Shown here: positions 1 through 8,268 of the stretch, in pieces | Position numbering within the stretch: position 1 is the first letter of the stretch | Layout of the letters: each line of letters opens with the position of its first letter | DNA from: an uncultured Lachnospiraceae bacterium | Lineage (GTDB): Bacteria > Bacillota > Clostridia > Lachnospirales > Lachnospiraceae | Assembly: GCA_902768735.1 (NCBI GenBank) | Contig: CACXMK010000006.1 | Span: 1 to 63,708, forward strand | Length of the DNA stretch: 63,708 nt | Reading direction: 5' to 3' | Position numbers and translations under genes: made by a program | The notes under the pieces: model-generated | Told to the model about the DNA's origin: nothing | The model's database searches: none | The model's input: the letters and a program-made list of their open reading frames with translations, nothing else

Positions 1-540
1 CGTCTCTCGGAAACCTTGGATTCAAGTTTAATACTGACAGATAAACGTTAACGCTTATTCTGCTCCGTAATTTGCTTGGTTTGGTTCGTTCTGAATTATA
101 TTATTTATTCATCAGTGCTATTCGCAAAATGCCGTCCTGCTGCGCAGTCCGCCGCCGCAAGCGGCTGATTTTGCTCATAACGGGCGTTCCGCCCTATACA
201 GCTTTGTCTGACCCATCGCCGGTGTGCTAGCACCCCGCCGACGGCTCTTCCAAATCTGTGCACTGCTGAATCTTAGGAATATATTCAGGGTTGCATTTCT
301 TTTAAGTTGTCATATATTCGATTGTGATGGTTTATCGGATGCCTGTCTGGCAGGCGATCCGTGCCGCTTGTATTGTCGGCAACTCTGATATCATATCGCA
401 GTTGCAGAGGATTGTCAACAAGTAATTTTGGAAATTTGCAAAAACTTTTTAACTCACGATTACGAGTTTATTAAGTTTTATTGCGCTTTCTTTAGCGGCG
501 TATTTAATCATAACACTTCCATGTACCAATTGCAATACTA
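1..540. other. Non-coding, hairpin-rich stretch at left edge
   Basis: No supportable gene was found in any frame. The first 120 bases are AT-rich. Bases 121-260 are GC-rich and hold several short inverted repeats: GCAAAAT (124-130) with ATTTTGC (168-174) enclosing a GCCGC/GCGGC stem (151-165), a GGGCG-TTC-CGCCC hairpin (182-194), and the palindrome GTGCTAGCAC (224-233). The clustering suggests a structured RNA, the end of a mobile element or stacked terminators, but nothing distinguishes these. A short open stretch at the extreme left could be the C-terminus of a gene outside the window, which is too little to call. Confidence 0.35.
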
Positions 541-573
541 ATATTACCATTTTTGACAAGAAAATAACAGAAA

Positions 574-603
574 GGCAGCGGCCTAAAAAACCCGGCCGCT
601 GCC
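574..603 (-). terminator. Rho-independent terminator after cvpA-like gene
   Basis: A perfect 10-bp GC-rich stem (GGCAGCGGCC with GGCCGCTGCC) around an A/T-rich loop lies 65 bases downstream of the cvpA-like stop. On the minus strand it is followed by a T-rich run. It would end the galM/DUF5711/cvpA transcription unit. Confidence 0.8.
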
Positions 604-667
604 TCTGAATCTACCTCTTAATAAGTCCTTAGATCATAAGCTTTTGGAATCAGTCTCAAGAACCGGT

Positions 668-1057
668 TCAAGCCATTACGAAATACCGCAGGATCGAATC
701 GGCGAGATACAGAATGACCGCGCCTTCGAGGAATCCGCCGAAGACGCCGAGGATGTTGTCAAGAACGCGGATGACCGGCAGCCTTGAGAACAGGTGGATC
801 GATGAAAAGATCAGGTGGAATATGCCGTAAGCACTGACCACCACCACGAGAAGGACAAGGCCGATCAGCGCCGACGAAACGTCGCCGGACGCATAGTTTG
901 CCGCCAGATCCGACGCAAGGTGATAGGAGACCGCGGCGCAGATCAGCGTCAGCACAGTATTCAGTTCCCCGACAAGGCCCCGCTCCGTGCCCTTTTTAAT
1001 ACAGTACGCCCAGACCAGTATTCCTATGATAACAAGGACCCAAAACGCTCGACTCAT
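668..1057 (-). CDS. CvpA-family membrane protein
   Basis: This 129-residue protein is almost entirely hydrophobic, with about four predicted membrane helices. It shows the CvpA pattern: an N-terminal helix, then a Lys-Gly-x-x-Arg-Gly motif (KGTERGLVGE) and a glycine-containing last helix. CvpA-like proteins are inner-membrane proteins linked to colicin V production in E. coli and to envelope homeostasis elsewhere; the molecular activity is unknown. The start has a ribosome site (GGGAG, about 8 bases upstream). It lies 48 bases downstream of the DUF5711-type gene on the same strand and is probably last in that transcription unit. The length is somewhat short for the family (usually 160-200). 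Confidence 0.7.
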   Translation of the reverse strand: MSRAFWVLVIIGILVWAYCIKKGTERGLVGELNTVLTLICAAVSYHLASDLAANYASGDVSSALIGLVLLVVVVSAYGIFHLIFSSIHLFSRLPVIRVLDNILGVFGGFLEGAVILYLADSILRYFVMA

Positions 1058-1105
1058 CTATGTACTCCCTATATACGTTTCCGCCGAATCGCTGCCTGCC
1101 GTTCT

Positions 1106-2767
1106 TTACCGCAGCTCCACTTCATCGATCTCGTTTTCCGTTACAGCCGTGATCCCTCCAAACCAGCGCGAAGGGATGATGACCTTGACAGCCCTGTCAA
1201 ACCCGCCGTTAAAGATCTCTTTTCCGTCCAGCGTGTAGATCTGCATCGACTGCTCGTTGGTGATGTAGATCCTGTTGCCGCAGATCTGCAGATCTTTGTA
1301 GGCCATTGTAAAGCCCAGGCTTCCCTCTTTTTTGCCGCTTCGCCCATAGAGGTCGATCCGGTACAGGTTCTCCCTCGTCAGGTCTGTAAATACGAGAGCG
1401 ATCTTGTCCCCGTTCCCGAAGATCCCCTGCAGGTTCTCGATCAGCATGTTGTTGATGCTGTTCTTGGGCTCCGTTCCGGTCGTGTCAAAAACCACGAACC
1501 GGGAGTCGGACGCCGCACAGCACGCGTTGTTCCCCATGAACCTCACGTACGGGAAGACTTCATTCTTGTATTCGAAGCTCTGAACCAGATGCTGGTCGTA
1601 CTTCTGGCCGGCTTTGCCAAAATTGTAAAAACCAAGGGTCGAGATGACCGCCGCATCCTTGAGCTTCATGCTGGAGACGCACACCGTCGTACCGTCCGGC
1701 GAGACAGCCACGTCCATGGGATATCCGTTCTCTTCCATCGAGCGGATAAAATAGGCGATCTCCTTGCCCTTCGCGGAATAGAGCCTGATCCAGGACGCGC
1801 TCTTGTCGTCGAGGACAGCGGCCACTTCCCCGCACTCCGACGCGGCAACCTTGTGGATGGGAAGGCTGGTATTGATCGTACACAGCTGTTTCTTCGTGTC
1901 CAGTACATAAATGACCCTGCCGCCGTAGTCAGCGATCGCGGCGACATTCCCGCTGATGCTGATGATCGGCTGGTCCATCTCGTAGGTGATGCTCCACTTT
2001 ACGCGGCCTTTCTTATCGGCGCACGTCGCCCCGTTAGGGCCGTACTGCAGGATATAGCCGTCGAAACCCACACAGCCCGAGCTTTCCTCCGCGACAAAAT
2101 CCCGGATCTTAATGATCTCGGCCCGGTTGTAATGCCTCGTCGAGAAAAACAGGGCGACCAGCGCGATCGCCACCACAACCGCGGCTGCGCAGAGGATGCG
2201 GATGTAGCGGATCCTCTCCCGATGCCGCCTGATCCGCTCTTCATAGTCCGATCCGTCCTTACCAACAGGGCGGGGCGTTTCCCCTGCACCCGGAGCTTCC
2301 GCTTTGCCCTCCGCCTTCGCGCGGCCAAAAAAGCCCTTCCATTTCGCTTTCGGCGTTTCTTCCGGTTCGTCGTCCTGTGCAGCAGCCTCTTCCGGCTCGT
2401 CGTCCTGCCCGTCGTCCATTCCCATAAGAAGGCTGTCGTCCACTCTCGTGACCTTACGCGCTGCCGGCCGGGTTTCCTCCGGCGCTTCTGCCGGTGGAGT
2501 CTCAATCGCTTTGCTGTCCGTCCCCATGAGCAGACTGTCGTCGGGGACAAGCGGCTTTTTCCGAACGACCGTATCCCCGGCCAAAGCCCGCCTCTCCTCT
2601 TCTGTTGCGACATCTTTCATCACGGTGTCTTCCACTGCGATGTCTTCCACTGCGGTGTCTTCCACTGCGATGTCTTCCACTGCGATGTCTTCCACTGTGT
2701 TTTTCAATATGTCTTCCGTTCTGATGTTATCTCCGGCCTGATCCGGATGTTGTTCCACTTTTGCCAT
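1106..2767 (-). CDS. DUF5711-like membrane-anchored beta-propeller protein
   Basis: The 553-residue protein has three parts. Residues 1-180 are charged and low-complexity, with five tandem five-residue units of the form VEDIA/VEDTA and two copies of DDSLLMG[T/M]D (near residues 76 and 110). One membrane helix follows near residues 188-208. The remainder is an extracytoplasmic domain with repeated beta-strand patterns of a propeller (for example VYVLDTKKQL, YRIDLYGRSG), as in the DUF5711 proteins of Lachnospiraceae. With no signal peptide it would be a single-pass type II protein with its tail in the cytoplasm. Function is unknown. The start is preceded by GAGGGG at good spacing. The family label rests on recalled similarity and was not searched. 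Confidence 0.65.
   Translation of the reverse strand: MAKVEQHPDQAGDNIRTEDILKNTVEDIAVEDIAVEDTAVEDIAVEDTVMKDVATEEERRALAGDTVVRKKPLVPDDSLLMGTDSKAIETPPAEAPEETRPAARKVTRVDDSLLMGMDDGQDDEPEEAAAQDDEPEETPKAKWKGFFGRAKAEGKAEAPGAGETPRPVGKDGSDYEERIRRHRERIRYIRILCAAAVVVAIALVALFFSTRHYNRAEIIKIRDFVAEESSGCVGFDGYILQYGPNGATCADKKGRVKWSITYEMDQPIISISGNVAAIADYGGRVIYVLDTKKQLCTINTSLPIHKVAASECGEVAAVLDDKSASWIRLYSAKGKEIAYFIRSMEENGYPMDVAVSPDGTTVCVSSMKLKDAAVISTLGFYNFGKAGQKYDQHLVQSFEYKNEVFPYVRFMGNNACCAASDSRFVVFDTTGTEPKNSINNMLIENLQGIFGNGDKIALVFTDLTRENLYRIDLYGRSGKKEGSLGFTMAYKDLQICGNRIYITNEQSMQIYTLDGKEIFNGGFDRAVKVIIPSRWFGGITAVTENEIDEVELR
2630..2705. repeat. 15-bp tandem repeat inside the DUF5711-like gene
   Basis: About five copies of a 15-bp unit (CACTGCGATGTCTTC on the plus strand, with single-base variants) encode VEDIA/VEDTA five-residue repeats. 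The unit is a multiple of three, so gain or loss of copies keeps the frame. Confidence 0.9.
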
Positions 2768-2782
2768 GAGCCCCTCGATCGA

Positions 2783-2808
2783 CCCGGCCTCAGCGGGAAC
2801 GCTGAGGC
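2783..2808. other. Strong hairpin in the galM-DUF5711 gap
   Basis: GGCCTCAGCG pairs with CGCTGAGGCC around a four-base loop, between the galM stop and the ribosome site of the next gene. There is no T-run on the minus strand, so it may be an RNA-processing or stability hairpin and not a terminator. The four T bases on the plus-strand side are weak. Confidence 0.6.
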
Positions 2809-2836
2809 CGAACCTTTTGTGCTGTGAAACGTACGG

Positions 2837-3880
2837 TCACCTGCACTCAGGGAACCGGTAGATCGTTGTAGAATCGTATTCTTTGCCTTCCCCGAAAATG
2901 GAGCCGGGGAAATTGTCGTGATGCACGTTGTCCGGGAAGGACTGCGTCTCCATCGCGAGTCCCGCCCTGGGACCATAAGTATGCCTGCCCTTTCCGCCTT
3001 CGACCGTCATGCCGTTGAATGTGAAGACCTGCATACCGGGCGCTGTAGTGAGCACTTCCATCACGCGTCCGCTCGCGGGATCCCACACTTCCCCCGCAAG
3101 AAGGAGCGATCCGTCTCCGGTGTATCCGTCGATCACGAAATTGTGGTCGTAGCCTCCGACAAGCTGCATCTGTTCCTCTTTGGAGTCGACATCCCTGCCG
3201 ATCGGTTTCCCCTCCGTGAAGTCCAGCGCCGTGCCGGCCACAGGCGTGATCTCTCCCGTGGGGATCGCGCCGGGCAGTATTTTGGTAAAGGAGCTGCAGT
3301 TGAGCTTCATTACCTGATCAAGGACAGTGCCGCTGTCCTCGCCCGCGAGGTTAAAATAGGAATGGTTCGTGAGGTTTATGATCGTCTTCTTGTCCGACTT
3401 CGCGTGATACTCGATCCGGAGTTCCTCGTCCGTGAGCGAATAGCGGATGGAGAAGATCCTGTTGCCGGGGAAACCCGCGTCGCCGTCCGGAAGGCCGAGC
3501 ACAAACGTAACGCTGTCGTCCTCGACGTCTGTGTTGAAAAGCCGCTTGTAGAACAGCTTGTCGGAATGCAGGTTGTTCACACCGTCGTTGACCGGGAGAA
3601 AATACTCCTCGCCGTCGATCACGAAGGAAGCCCCCGAGATCCTATTGGCGTTGGGGCCGACCGTTGCGCCGAAACATGCCGGGTTGTCCAGATAATGCGG
3701 CACGTCGTCGTAACCCAGAACAATATCAGCCATAAAGCCGCCCTTGTCCGGCGTCTCAAGGCTCACAAGGACCGCGCCGAGGTCCGTCACTTTCGCACAG
3801 AGCCTGCCTGTACGGATCGTATAAATAGAAACATCTCTTCCGTCTTCAAGCCTGCCAAAGAATTCCTTTGTTACGCTCAT
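2837..3880 (-). CDS. galM: Aldose 1-epimerase (mutarotase)
   Basis: The 347-residue length is typical for GalM, which interconverts alpha and beta anomers of galactose or glucose in the cytoplasm. Recognisable features are the N-terminal GRDVSIYTIR strand, the FGATVGPNANRI motif near residue 70 with the substrate-binding Asn-Arg, NLTNHSYFNL carrying a catalytic His near residue 170, and GYDHNFVID with the conserved Asp-His. The catalytic Glu is probably in the C-terminal AMETQSFPD segment. It ends 70 bases before the DUF5711-like gene and begins 20 bases after the recR stop, so it may be read with the recR-dnaX cluster. Confidence 0.93.
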   Translation of the reverse strand: MSVTKEFFGRLEDGRDVSIYTIRTGRLCAKVTDLGAVLVSLETPDKGGFMADIVLGYDDVPHYLDNPACFGATVGPNANRISGASFVIDGEEYFLPVNDGVNNLHSDKLFYKRLFNTDVEDDSVTFVLGLPDGDAGFPGNRIFSIRYSLTDEELRIEYHAKSDKKTIINLTNHSYFNLAGEDSGTVLDQVMKLNCSSFTKILPGAIPTGEITPVAGTALDFTEGKPIGRDVDSKEEQMQLVGGYDHNFVIDGYTGDGSLLLAGEVWDPASGRVMEVLTTAPGMQVFTFNGMTVEGGKGRHTYGPRAGLAMETQSFPDNVHHDNFPGSIFGEGKEYDSTTIYRFPECR

Positions 3881-3900
3881 GCTCCTGCCTCCTGTAGATT

Positions 3901-4500
3901 TTACAACTCTGTTCTGCCCTCCAGCGCGCGCAGGAGCGTTACTTCGTCAATATACTCCAAGTCGCCGCCGACCGGGACGCCGCTCGCTATGCGCGTCACC
4001 CTGATCCCTGTCGGTTTGATCAGTTTGCCTATGTACATTGCCGTGGTCTCGCCCTCCAGACTGGAGTTCGTTGCAATGATCACTTCCGAGATGTCTTCCT
4101 TCTGAAGCCTCGTGATCAGTTCTTTGAGCCTGATATCCCCGGGCCCTACGCCGAGCATCGGGGAGATCGCGCCGTGCAGCACATGATAGATCCCCTTGTA
4201 CTTGCCGGTCCTCTCATACGCCGCAAGGTCTCTGGAATTCTCCACCACCATGATCGTGCCGTGATCCCTCTTGGGGTTGCCGCAGATCGGACAGATCTCC
4301 TCGTCTGTCAGATTCTGGCACACCTTACAATACGTCACGTGCTCCTTCGCGTTTACGATCGTATCCGCCAGATGTTTCACGCGTGCCGGAGACATTCCGA
4401 TTATATAAAAAGCGAGGCGCTGTGCAGATTTGTTTCCAATTCCGGGCAGCGCCGCAAGCTCATCGATCAGTTTGTTGATATATCCGCTGTATAGTTCCAC
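3901..4500 (-). CDS. recR: Recombination mediator RecR
   Basis: The 199-residue length matches RecR, which works with RecF and RecO to load RecA onto gapped DNA. The N-terminal helix-hairpin-helix (LAALPGIGNKSAQRLAFYII), the four-cysteine zinc site (CKVCQNLTDEEICPICGNP) and the Toprim domain (IMVVENSRDLAAYERTGKY) appear in order. The C-terminal Walker-B-like segment TRIASGVPVGGDLEYIDEVT is intact. It follows ybaB by 21 bases in the conserved dnaX-ybaB-recR arrangement of Firmicutes. Confidence 0.97.
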   Translation of the reverse strand: MELYSGYINKLIDELAALPGIGNKSAQRLAFYIIGMSPARVKHLADTIVNAKEHVTYCKVCQNLTDEEICPICGNPKRDHGTIMVVENSRDLAAYERTGKYKGIYHVLHGAISPMLGVGPGDIRLKELITRLQKEDISEVIIATNSSLEGETTAMYIGKLIKPTGIRVTRIASGVPVGGDLEYIDEVTLLRALEGRTEL

Positions 4501-4521
4501 TTAAATCAGAATAAGTCTAAA

Positions 4522-4854
4522 TCAAAATCCGCCGAGGCCGCCCATGCCGCCGAAGAGTTTCTCGCTCTCCGCGTCGACCTGCTTCATCGCTTCGTTAACA
4601 GCGACCAGGATCATGTCCTGCAGCATCTCCACGTCATCGGGATCCACCGCGTCAGGGGAGATCGTAATGGATTTGAGGTCCTTCTTGCCGCTCACGACGA
4701 CTTCCACTGCTCCGCCGCCCGCAGATGCCGTGAACTCTTTCTCTTCAAGAGCCTTCTTGTTCTCTTCCATCTGGCGCTGCATTCTCTGCGCCTGCTTCAT
4801 CAGGTTGTTCATATTGCCGGGCATGCCGCCGGGAAAACCGCCTCTACGTGCCAT
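4522..4854 (-). CDS. YbaB/EbfC nucleoid-associated protein
   Basis: The 110-residue protein starts with a Gly/Met/Asn-rich N-terminus typical of Firmicute members, followed by a long amphipathic helix (MNNLMKQAQRMQRQMEENKK) and the conserved ITISPDAVDPDDVEMLQDMI segment. These small dimeric proteins bind DNA. It starts one base after the dnaX stop, which suggests translational coupling with dnaX. Confidence 0.95.
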   Translation of the reverse strand: MARRGGFPGGMPGNMNNLMKQAQRMQRQMEENKKALEEKEFTASAGGGAVEVVVSGKKDLKSITISPDAVDPDDVEMLQDMILVAVNEAMKQVDAESEKLFGGMGGLGGF

Positions 4855-4855
4855 G

Positions 4856-6538
4856 TCATTCCTCCTCTATTTCCATTTTCACCATTTCGGATAAGTCCAC
4901 ATAATTGTCGGTGAATTTCTGACCCTTGTCAAGAGCCTTGTATTCTATTTCAATATCCTTTCCTGAACACTGTCTCAGAAAATAACGCAGTCTGTTCCGG
5001 TATCCCTCGTCGTGCAGGAAATGATCTGCCGTCACATAATTGTTGAATACGATCACAAGCTGGCCTTTCTCGCCGACGCTGTGTTTGGCCTGCAGGAGAG
5101 AGACCCTCGTCATGCCCGGCGGAAGCTGGGAGATATACTTCGTCCAGTTTCGGACGACCTCCTTGACGTCTTCCGGAACAGCCTTGGGATACTGTTTTTT
5201 GACAGGCGGCTTCGCCTGGCTGCCGGGAGTGCGGCTCTGCTGCCCGTTTTCCTGTCCGCCTTGCGGGGCCTCACCTGAGTGCTTCCGGGGCTCATCCGCC
5301 CCGTCCAGGGCAAAACCGGGATTCGCCGGCAGCTCCGCGATCTTCTTCTCGTCCGCGAGGAGTCTCTGCTCCAGCTCCCTGACGCGGTTCCGCAGCGTGT
5401 CAAGCTGGTCTTCCGCGCCGTCTTCCGCACCGCCCATCTTCCCTTTCGCCGCTCTGATGATCGCCATCTCCGTGAGGATCCGCCTGCTCGCGCTGTAACG
5501 GATCTGCTCCACGAGCGACGAGAAGATGCGGATCTCGCGCATGATCTCCGACATCTCGGACTTTCTCGCATCCTCGATCATCTGCGCGAGGTTATCGGCG
5601 GAGATGTCAAGCGAGTCCTTCGTGCTCTCCGACGCGCGAAGGAGCATCAGGTTCCTGAGGTACCACAGAAAATCGGCGACGAACTGCATCATCTCCCGCC
5701 CCTGCATGAGGACGGTCGTGAGGACGCCGAGCGCCTCCGCCACCTGCCCCTCGTGGATGTGCCCGTACAGCTTGCTGAACACCCGGGTATCCACCGCGCC
5801 GAGGATCTCCAGTGTTTTTTCATAAGTGAGGATTTCATTGCCGTAATTGAACGCGTTGCACTGGTCGAGGAGGCTGAGTCCGTCGCGCATCGAGCCGTCC
5901 GCCGCGCTCGCGATGTAGCGGAGCGCCTTGTCCTCGACGTTAAGCCCTTCCGCGTCCGCGACTTCGCGCAGCCGCCCTTCGATCGTCTCCGTGGACAACC
6001 TTCCGAAGTCGTACCGCTGGCACCTTGACAAAATAGTGACCGGCAGCTTGTTCGGCTCCGTCGTCGCAAGGATGAAGATCGCGTAGGAGGGCGGCTCCTC
6101 CAGGGTCTTAAGCAGCGCATTGAACGCCGCGGTCGACAGCATGTGGACCTCGTCGATGATATAGACGCGGTATTTCCCCTGCGTCGGGGAATACGCCACC
6201 TGGTCGATGATCCCTCTGATGTCGTCGACGCCGTTGTTGGAGGCAGCGTCCATTTCGACGACGTTCAGGCTCGCGTCCGCGCCGATCGACCTGCAGGAAG
6301 GGCACTCGCAGCAGGGGCTTCCGTCCTTAGGATTCTCGCAGTTCACCGCCTTTGCGAAGATCTTCGCGATCGTGGTCTTGCCCGTGCCTCTCGTCCCGCA
6401 GAAGAGATAGCTGTGCGCGATCCTCTCCGAGAGGATCTGGTTCTTCAGCGTGCGGACAATGACATCCCTGCCCCTGACGTCCTCAAAGGTGCGGGGCCTG
6501 TATTTTCTGTATAGCGCGAGATAGTGCTGCTCTGCCAT
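4856..6538 (-). CDS. dnaX: DNA polymerase III subunit gamma/tau
   Basis: DnaX is the clamp-loader ATPase that links the replicative polymerase to the helicase. The 560-residue protein has the ATP-binding loop GTRGTGKTT (near residue 50), a four-cysteine zinc module (CENPKDGSPCCECPSC), the DEVHML Walker B and the SRC sensor motif (ILSRCQRYDF). A variable, Pro/Gln-rich linker near residues 395-445 leads to a C-terminal domain that would contact the polymerase. No convincing -1 frameshift site for a shorter gamma form was seen. It is first in the dnaX-ybaB-recR unit. Confidence 0.97.
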   Translation of the reverse strand: MAEQHYLALYRKYRPRTFEDVRGRDVIVRTLKNQILSERIAHSYLFCGTRGTGKTTIAKIFAKAVNCENPKDGSPCCECPSCRSIGADASLNVVEMDAASNNGVDDIRGIIDQVAYSPTQGKYRVYIIDEVHMLSTAAFNALLKTLEEPPSYAIFILATTEPNKLPVTILSRCQRYDFGRLSTETIEGRLREVADAEGLNVEDKALRYIASAADGSMRDGLSLLDQCNAFNYGNEILTYEKTLEILGAVDTRVFSKLYGHIHEGQVAEALGVLTTVLMQGREMMQFVADFLWYLRNLMLLRASESTKDSLDISADNLAQMIEDARKSEMSEIMREIRIFSSLVEQIRYSASRRILTEMAIIRAAKGKMGGAEDGAEDQLDTLRNRVRELEQRLLADEKKIAELPANPGFALDGADEPRKHSGEAPQGGQENGQQSRTPGSQAKPPVKKQYPKAVPEDVKEVVRNWTKYISQLPPGMTRVSLLQAKHSVGEKGQLVIVFNNYVTADHFLHDEGYRNRLRYFLRQCSGKDIEIEYKALDKGQKFTDNYVDLSEMVKMEIEEE

Positions 6539-6579
6539 GGATCGACCTTCCTCGTTTGCTGTTTTGCCACATCAACTAC

Positions 6580-6585
6580 ATTATA
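6580..6585 (-). promoter_or_regulatory. Probable -10 box for dnaX
   Basis: TATAAT on the minus strand lies about 40 bases upstream of the dnaX start, just after the tRNA terminator. No good -35 hexamer is visible at 16-18 bases, so this is a moderate call. Confidence 0.4.
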
Positions 6586-6598
6586 TAGGAAATAACAA

Positions 6599-6629
6599 GA
6601 AGGTGCACCGCAAATTGCGGCACACCTTC
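6599..6629 (-). terminator. Terminator downstream of tRNA-Ser
   Basis: GAAGGTG pairs with CACCTTC and an inner CCGCAA pairs with TTGCGG. The hairpin lies 13 bases past the tRNA 3' end and is followed by a T-containing run on the minus strand. Confidence 0.75.
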
Positions 6630-6641
6630 CGTTCTGCTGCG

Positions 6642-6730
6642 CGGAGGACATGGGATTCGAACCCACGCGCCGGTATTAGCGGCCTATCGCATTTCGAGTG
6701 CGACCTCTTCGACCTCTTGAGTAATCCTCC
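6642..6730 (-). tRNA. tRNA-Ser (anticodon CGA)
   Basis: The minus-strand sequence folds as a class II tRNA of 89 bases. The acceptor stem GGAGGAT pairs with GTCCTCC (one G-U), with discriminator G. The anticodon stem TCGCA/TGCGA holds the loop CTCGAAA, giving anticodon CGA, which reads UCG serine codons. A long variable arm and a T-loop TTCGAAT on a GTGGG/CCCAT stem are present. No CCA is encoded. It lies upstream of dnaX; a serine tRNA near dnaX is also seen in Bacillus. Confidence 0.95.
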
Positions 6731-6779
6731 GTATCGCCAAGAAGATTTTGATTTGAGCGTCATTTCTTCATGCCGCTCA

Positions 6780-6788
6780 TGTTATACT
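6780..6788 (+). promoter_or_regulatory. Extended -10 promoter candidate for the ABC exporter
   Basis: TGTTATACT (TG, one base, TATACT) lies about 140 bases upstream of the ATPase start on the plus strand. The -35 region is poor, as is usual for extended -10 promoters. Confidence 0.4.
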
Positions 6789-6827
6789 ACTATATATGCG
6801 TCTGTGGCTCCGATGACGAAAAGTGCA

Positions 6828-6880
6828 ATACAATTCAAAAAGTACCATTCAAAAGCACTATCCCATTCAAAAGCACTATC
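6828..6880. repeat. 18-bp tandem repeat in the exporter leader
   Basis: CATTCAAAAGCACTATC occurs at 6846-6862 and again at 6864-6880 with an 18-base period. A third, degenerate copy precedes them. They sit between the candidate promoter and the ATPase start. No function is assignable. Confidence 0.8.
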
Positions 6881-6927
6881 TCATCCAGAGTCGTTCCGCA
6901 TTTATCCTATTCCCGGAGGCAATCATT

Positions 6928-8268
6928 ATGAAGTTATTTCAGATCAGCTTAAGTGATTTGTTCTATCTGATCACCACGCTCGGCTCCTGCTTCGGCATGT
7001 GGAAATTCTTCGAGAAGTTCAAGATCGAAGGATGGTGGGCCTGTATTCCGGGCGCCCGGCTATACTGGCTCGGCCGCTGCGCGGAGCGCGAAGCCGACGG
7101 AAAAGGCGCCATGGTCGCCGAACTCCTTCTGTTCCCGTGCGCCCTGGCGGCAAACCTCCTGAACCCGGATCTGTCCTTTTATCCGTTCATCGCCCTGATG
7201 GACCTGTTCTTCGCGATCACGGTCCTGGTCTACAAGGCAAGGATCATCATCGATCTGTGCGGAGACCTCAAGGTGTCAAAACACTGGGCGTGGCTGTGGG
7301 TCTTCTTCGAGAGCATTGCCGCTCTGATCTGGGGCTTTAACGACAGATTCAGCCCCAAGAGCGCACTGACAAGGTATAACGGCGACGACCCGCTCCTCCC
7401 CTCGGAGCTCAATAAAGCGTTCTTTGAATACAGCGACGAGACTGACGACGGACTTTCCGTTAAGATCAAGGACCGCACCGTCCGCAATTTCCTCGACAGG
7501 CGCTATCTGCTCCGCGATATCATCATGAATATCGATCCCGGCCACATGGTTCTTCTTCTGGGCGGTTCCGGCGCAGGCAAGACTACTTTTATCAACGCCG
7601 TAACGGGTTATGAAAAGGCTAACGCCGAGATCCTTTTGGGTGGGATGAATGTCTACGATGAATATGACAAGATGAAGTATTCCATCGGCTTCGTTCCCCA
7701 GCTGGACCTCATGCGCGGCAATGACACCGTCTACAGGACGCTCGCGGACGCCGCCCTTCTGCGGCTCCCTTCCACGACGACCCACACGGAGCTCAATGAC
7801 CGCGTCAATACGATCCTTGATCAGTTCGGCCTGCTCAGCGTCAAGCACAGCCTGGTGGAAAAGCTGTCGGGCGGCCAGCGCAAGCGCCTTTCGATCGCCA
7901 TGGAATACATCTCCGACCCGTATCTCTTCGTCCTCGACGAGCCGGATTCCGGTCTCGACGGCGTCATCGCGAGAGACCTGATGCGGAGACTGCGCAAGAT
8001 CGCGGACGAGGGAAAGATCGTCATCGTCATCACACATACCCCCGACCGTGTGGCGGACCTCTTCGACGACCTGATCGTTCTGGCGAAGGATTCCCGAAAG
8101 ACGGGCCGCCTCGCATACTACGGCAGTATAAGCGACGCTAAGGAGTTTTTTGGCCAGGATACCATGGAAGGGATCCTGCGACTGATCAACCAGAAAGACG
8201 AGGGCGGAGAAGGAAAATCCGATGAATACGTCCTCAAGTACGCGGAAAGGAGGGTGGCATCGAGATGA
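6928..8268 (+). CDS. ABCG-like ABC transporter ATPase with N-terminal membrane domain
   Basis: The start at 6928 has GGAGG eight bases upstream; an in-frame longer reading from 6823 runs through the leader repeats and is unlikely. The 446-residue protein begins with about 120 residues containing three membrane helices, resembling DUF5684-type domains (EGWWACIPGARLYWLGRC). The ATPase domain follows: Walker A GGSGAGKTT (near residue 210), signature LSGGQRKRLSIA, Walker B LFVLDEPDSGLDG and the H-loop VITHTP. The motif set resembles ABCG/White-type exporters. Its stop overlaps the start of the permease gene (ATGA), implying one complex. The substrate cannot be told. Confidence 0.85.
   Translation: MKLFQISLSDLFYLITTLGSCFGMWKFFEKFKIEGWWACIPGARLYWLGRCAEREADGKGAMVAELLLFPCALAANLLNPDLSFYPFIALMDLFFAITVLVYKARIIIDLCGDLKVSKHWAWLWVFFESIAALIWGFNDRFSPKSALTRYNGDDPLLPSELNKAFFEYSDETDDGLSVKIKDRTVRNFLDRRYLLRDIIMNIDPGHMVLLLGGSGAGKTTFINAVTGYEKANAEILLGGMNVYDEYDKMKYSIGFVPQLDLMRGNDTVYRTLADAALLRLPSTTTHTELNDRVNTILDQFGLLSVKHSLVEKLSGGQRKRLSIAMEYISDPYLFVLDEPDSGLDGVIARDLMRRLRKIADEGKIVIVITHTPDRVADLFDDLIVLAKDSRKTGRLAYYGSISDAKEFFGQDTMEGILRLINQKDEGGEGKSDEYVLKYAERRVASR

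Noticed and set aside
815-2827. Long plus-strand open frame of 670 codons opposite the cvpA and DUF5711 genes
   Set aside because: It spans two well-supported minus-strand genes, has no RBS and no domain pattern; it is an antisense artefact of GC-rich codon use.
5180-5210. Programmed frameshift in dnaX
   Set aside because: An A6 run occurs in the linker, but it is in the wrong phase for an X-XXY-YYZ slippery site and no stimulatory hairpin was clear.
6539-6641. SRP (4.5S/scr) RNA near dnaX, as in Bacillus
   Set aside because: Only a tRNA terminator and a possible promoter fit this space; the conserved GGAAGGAAGCA-type apical motif is absent.
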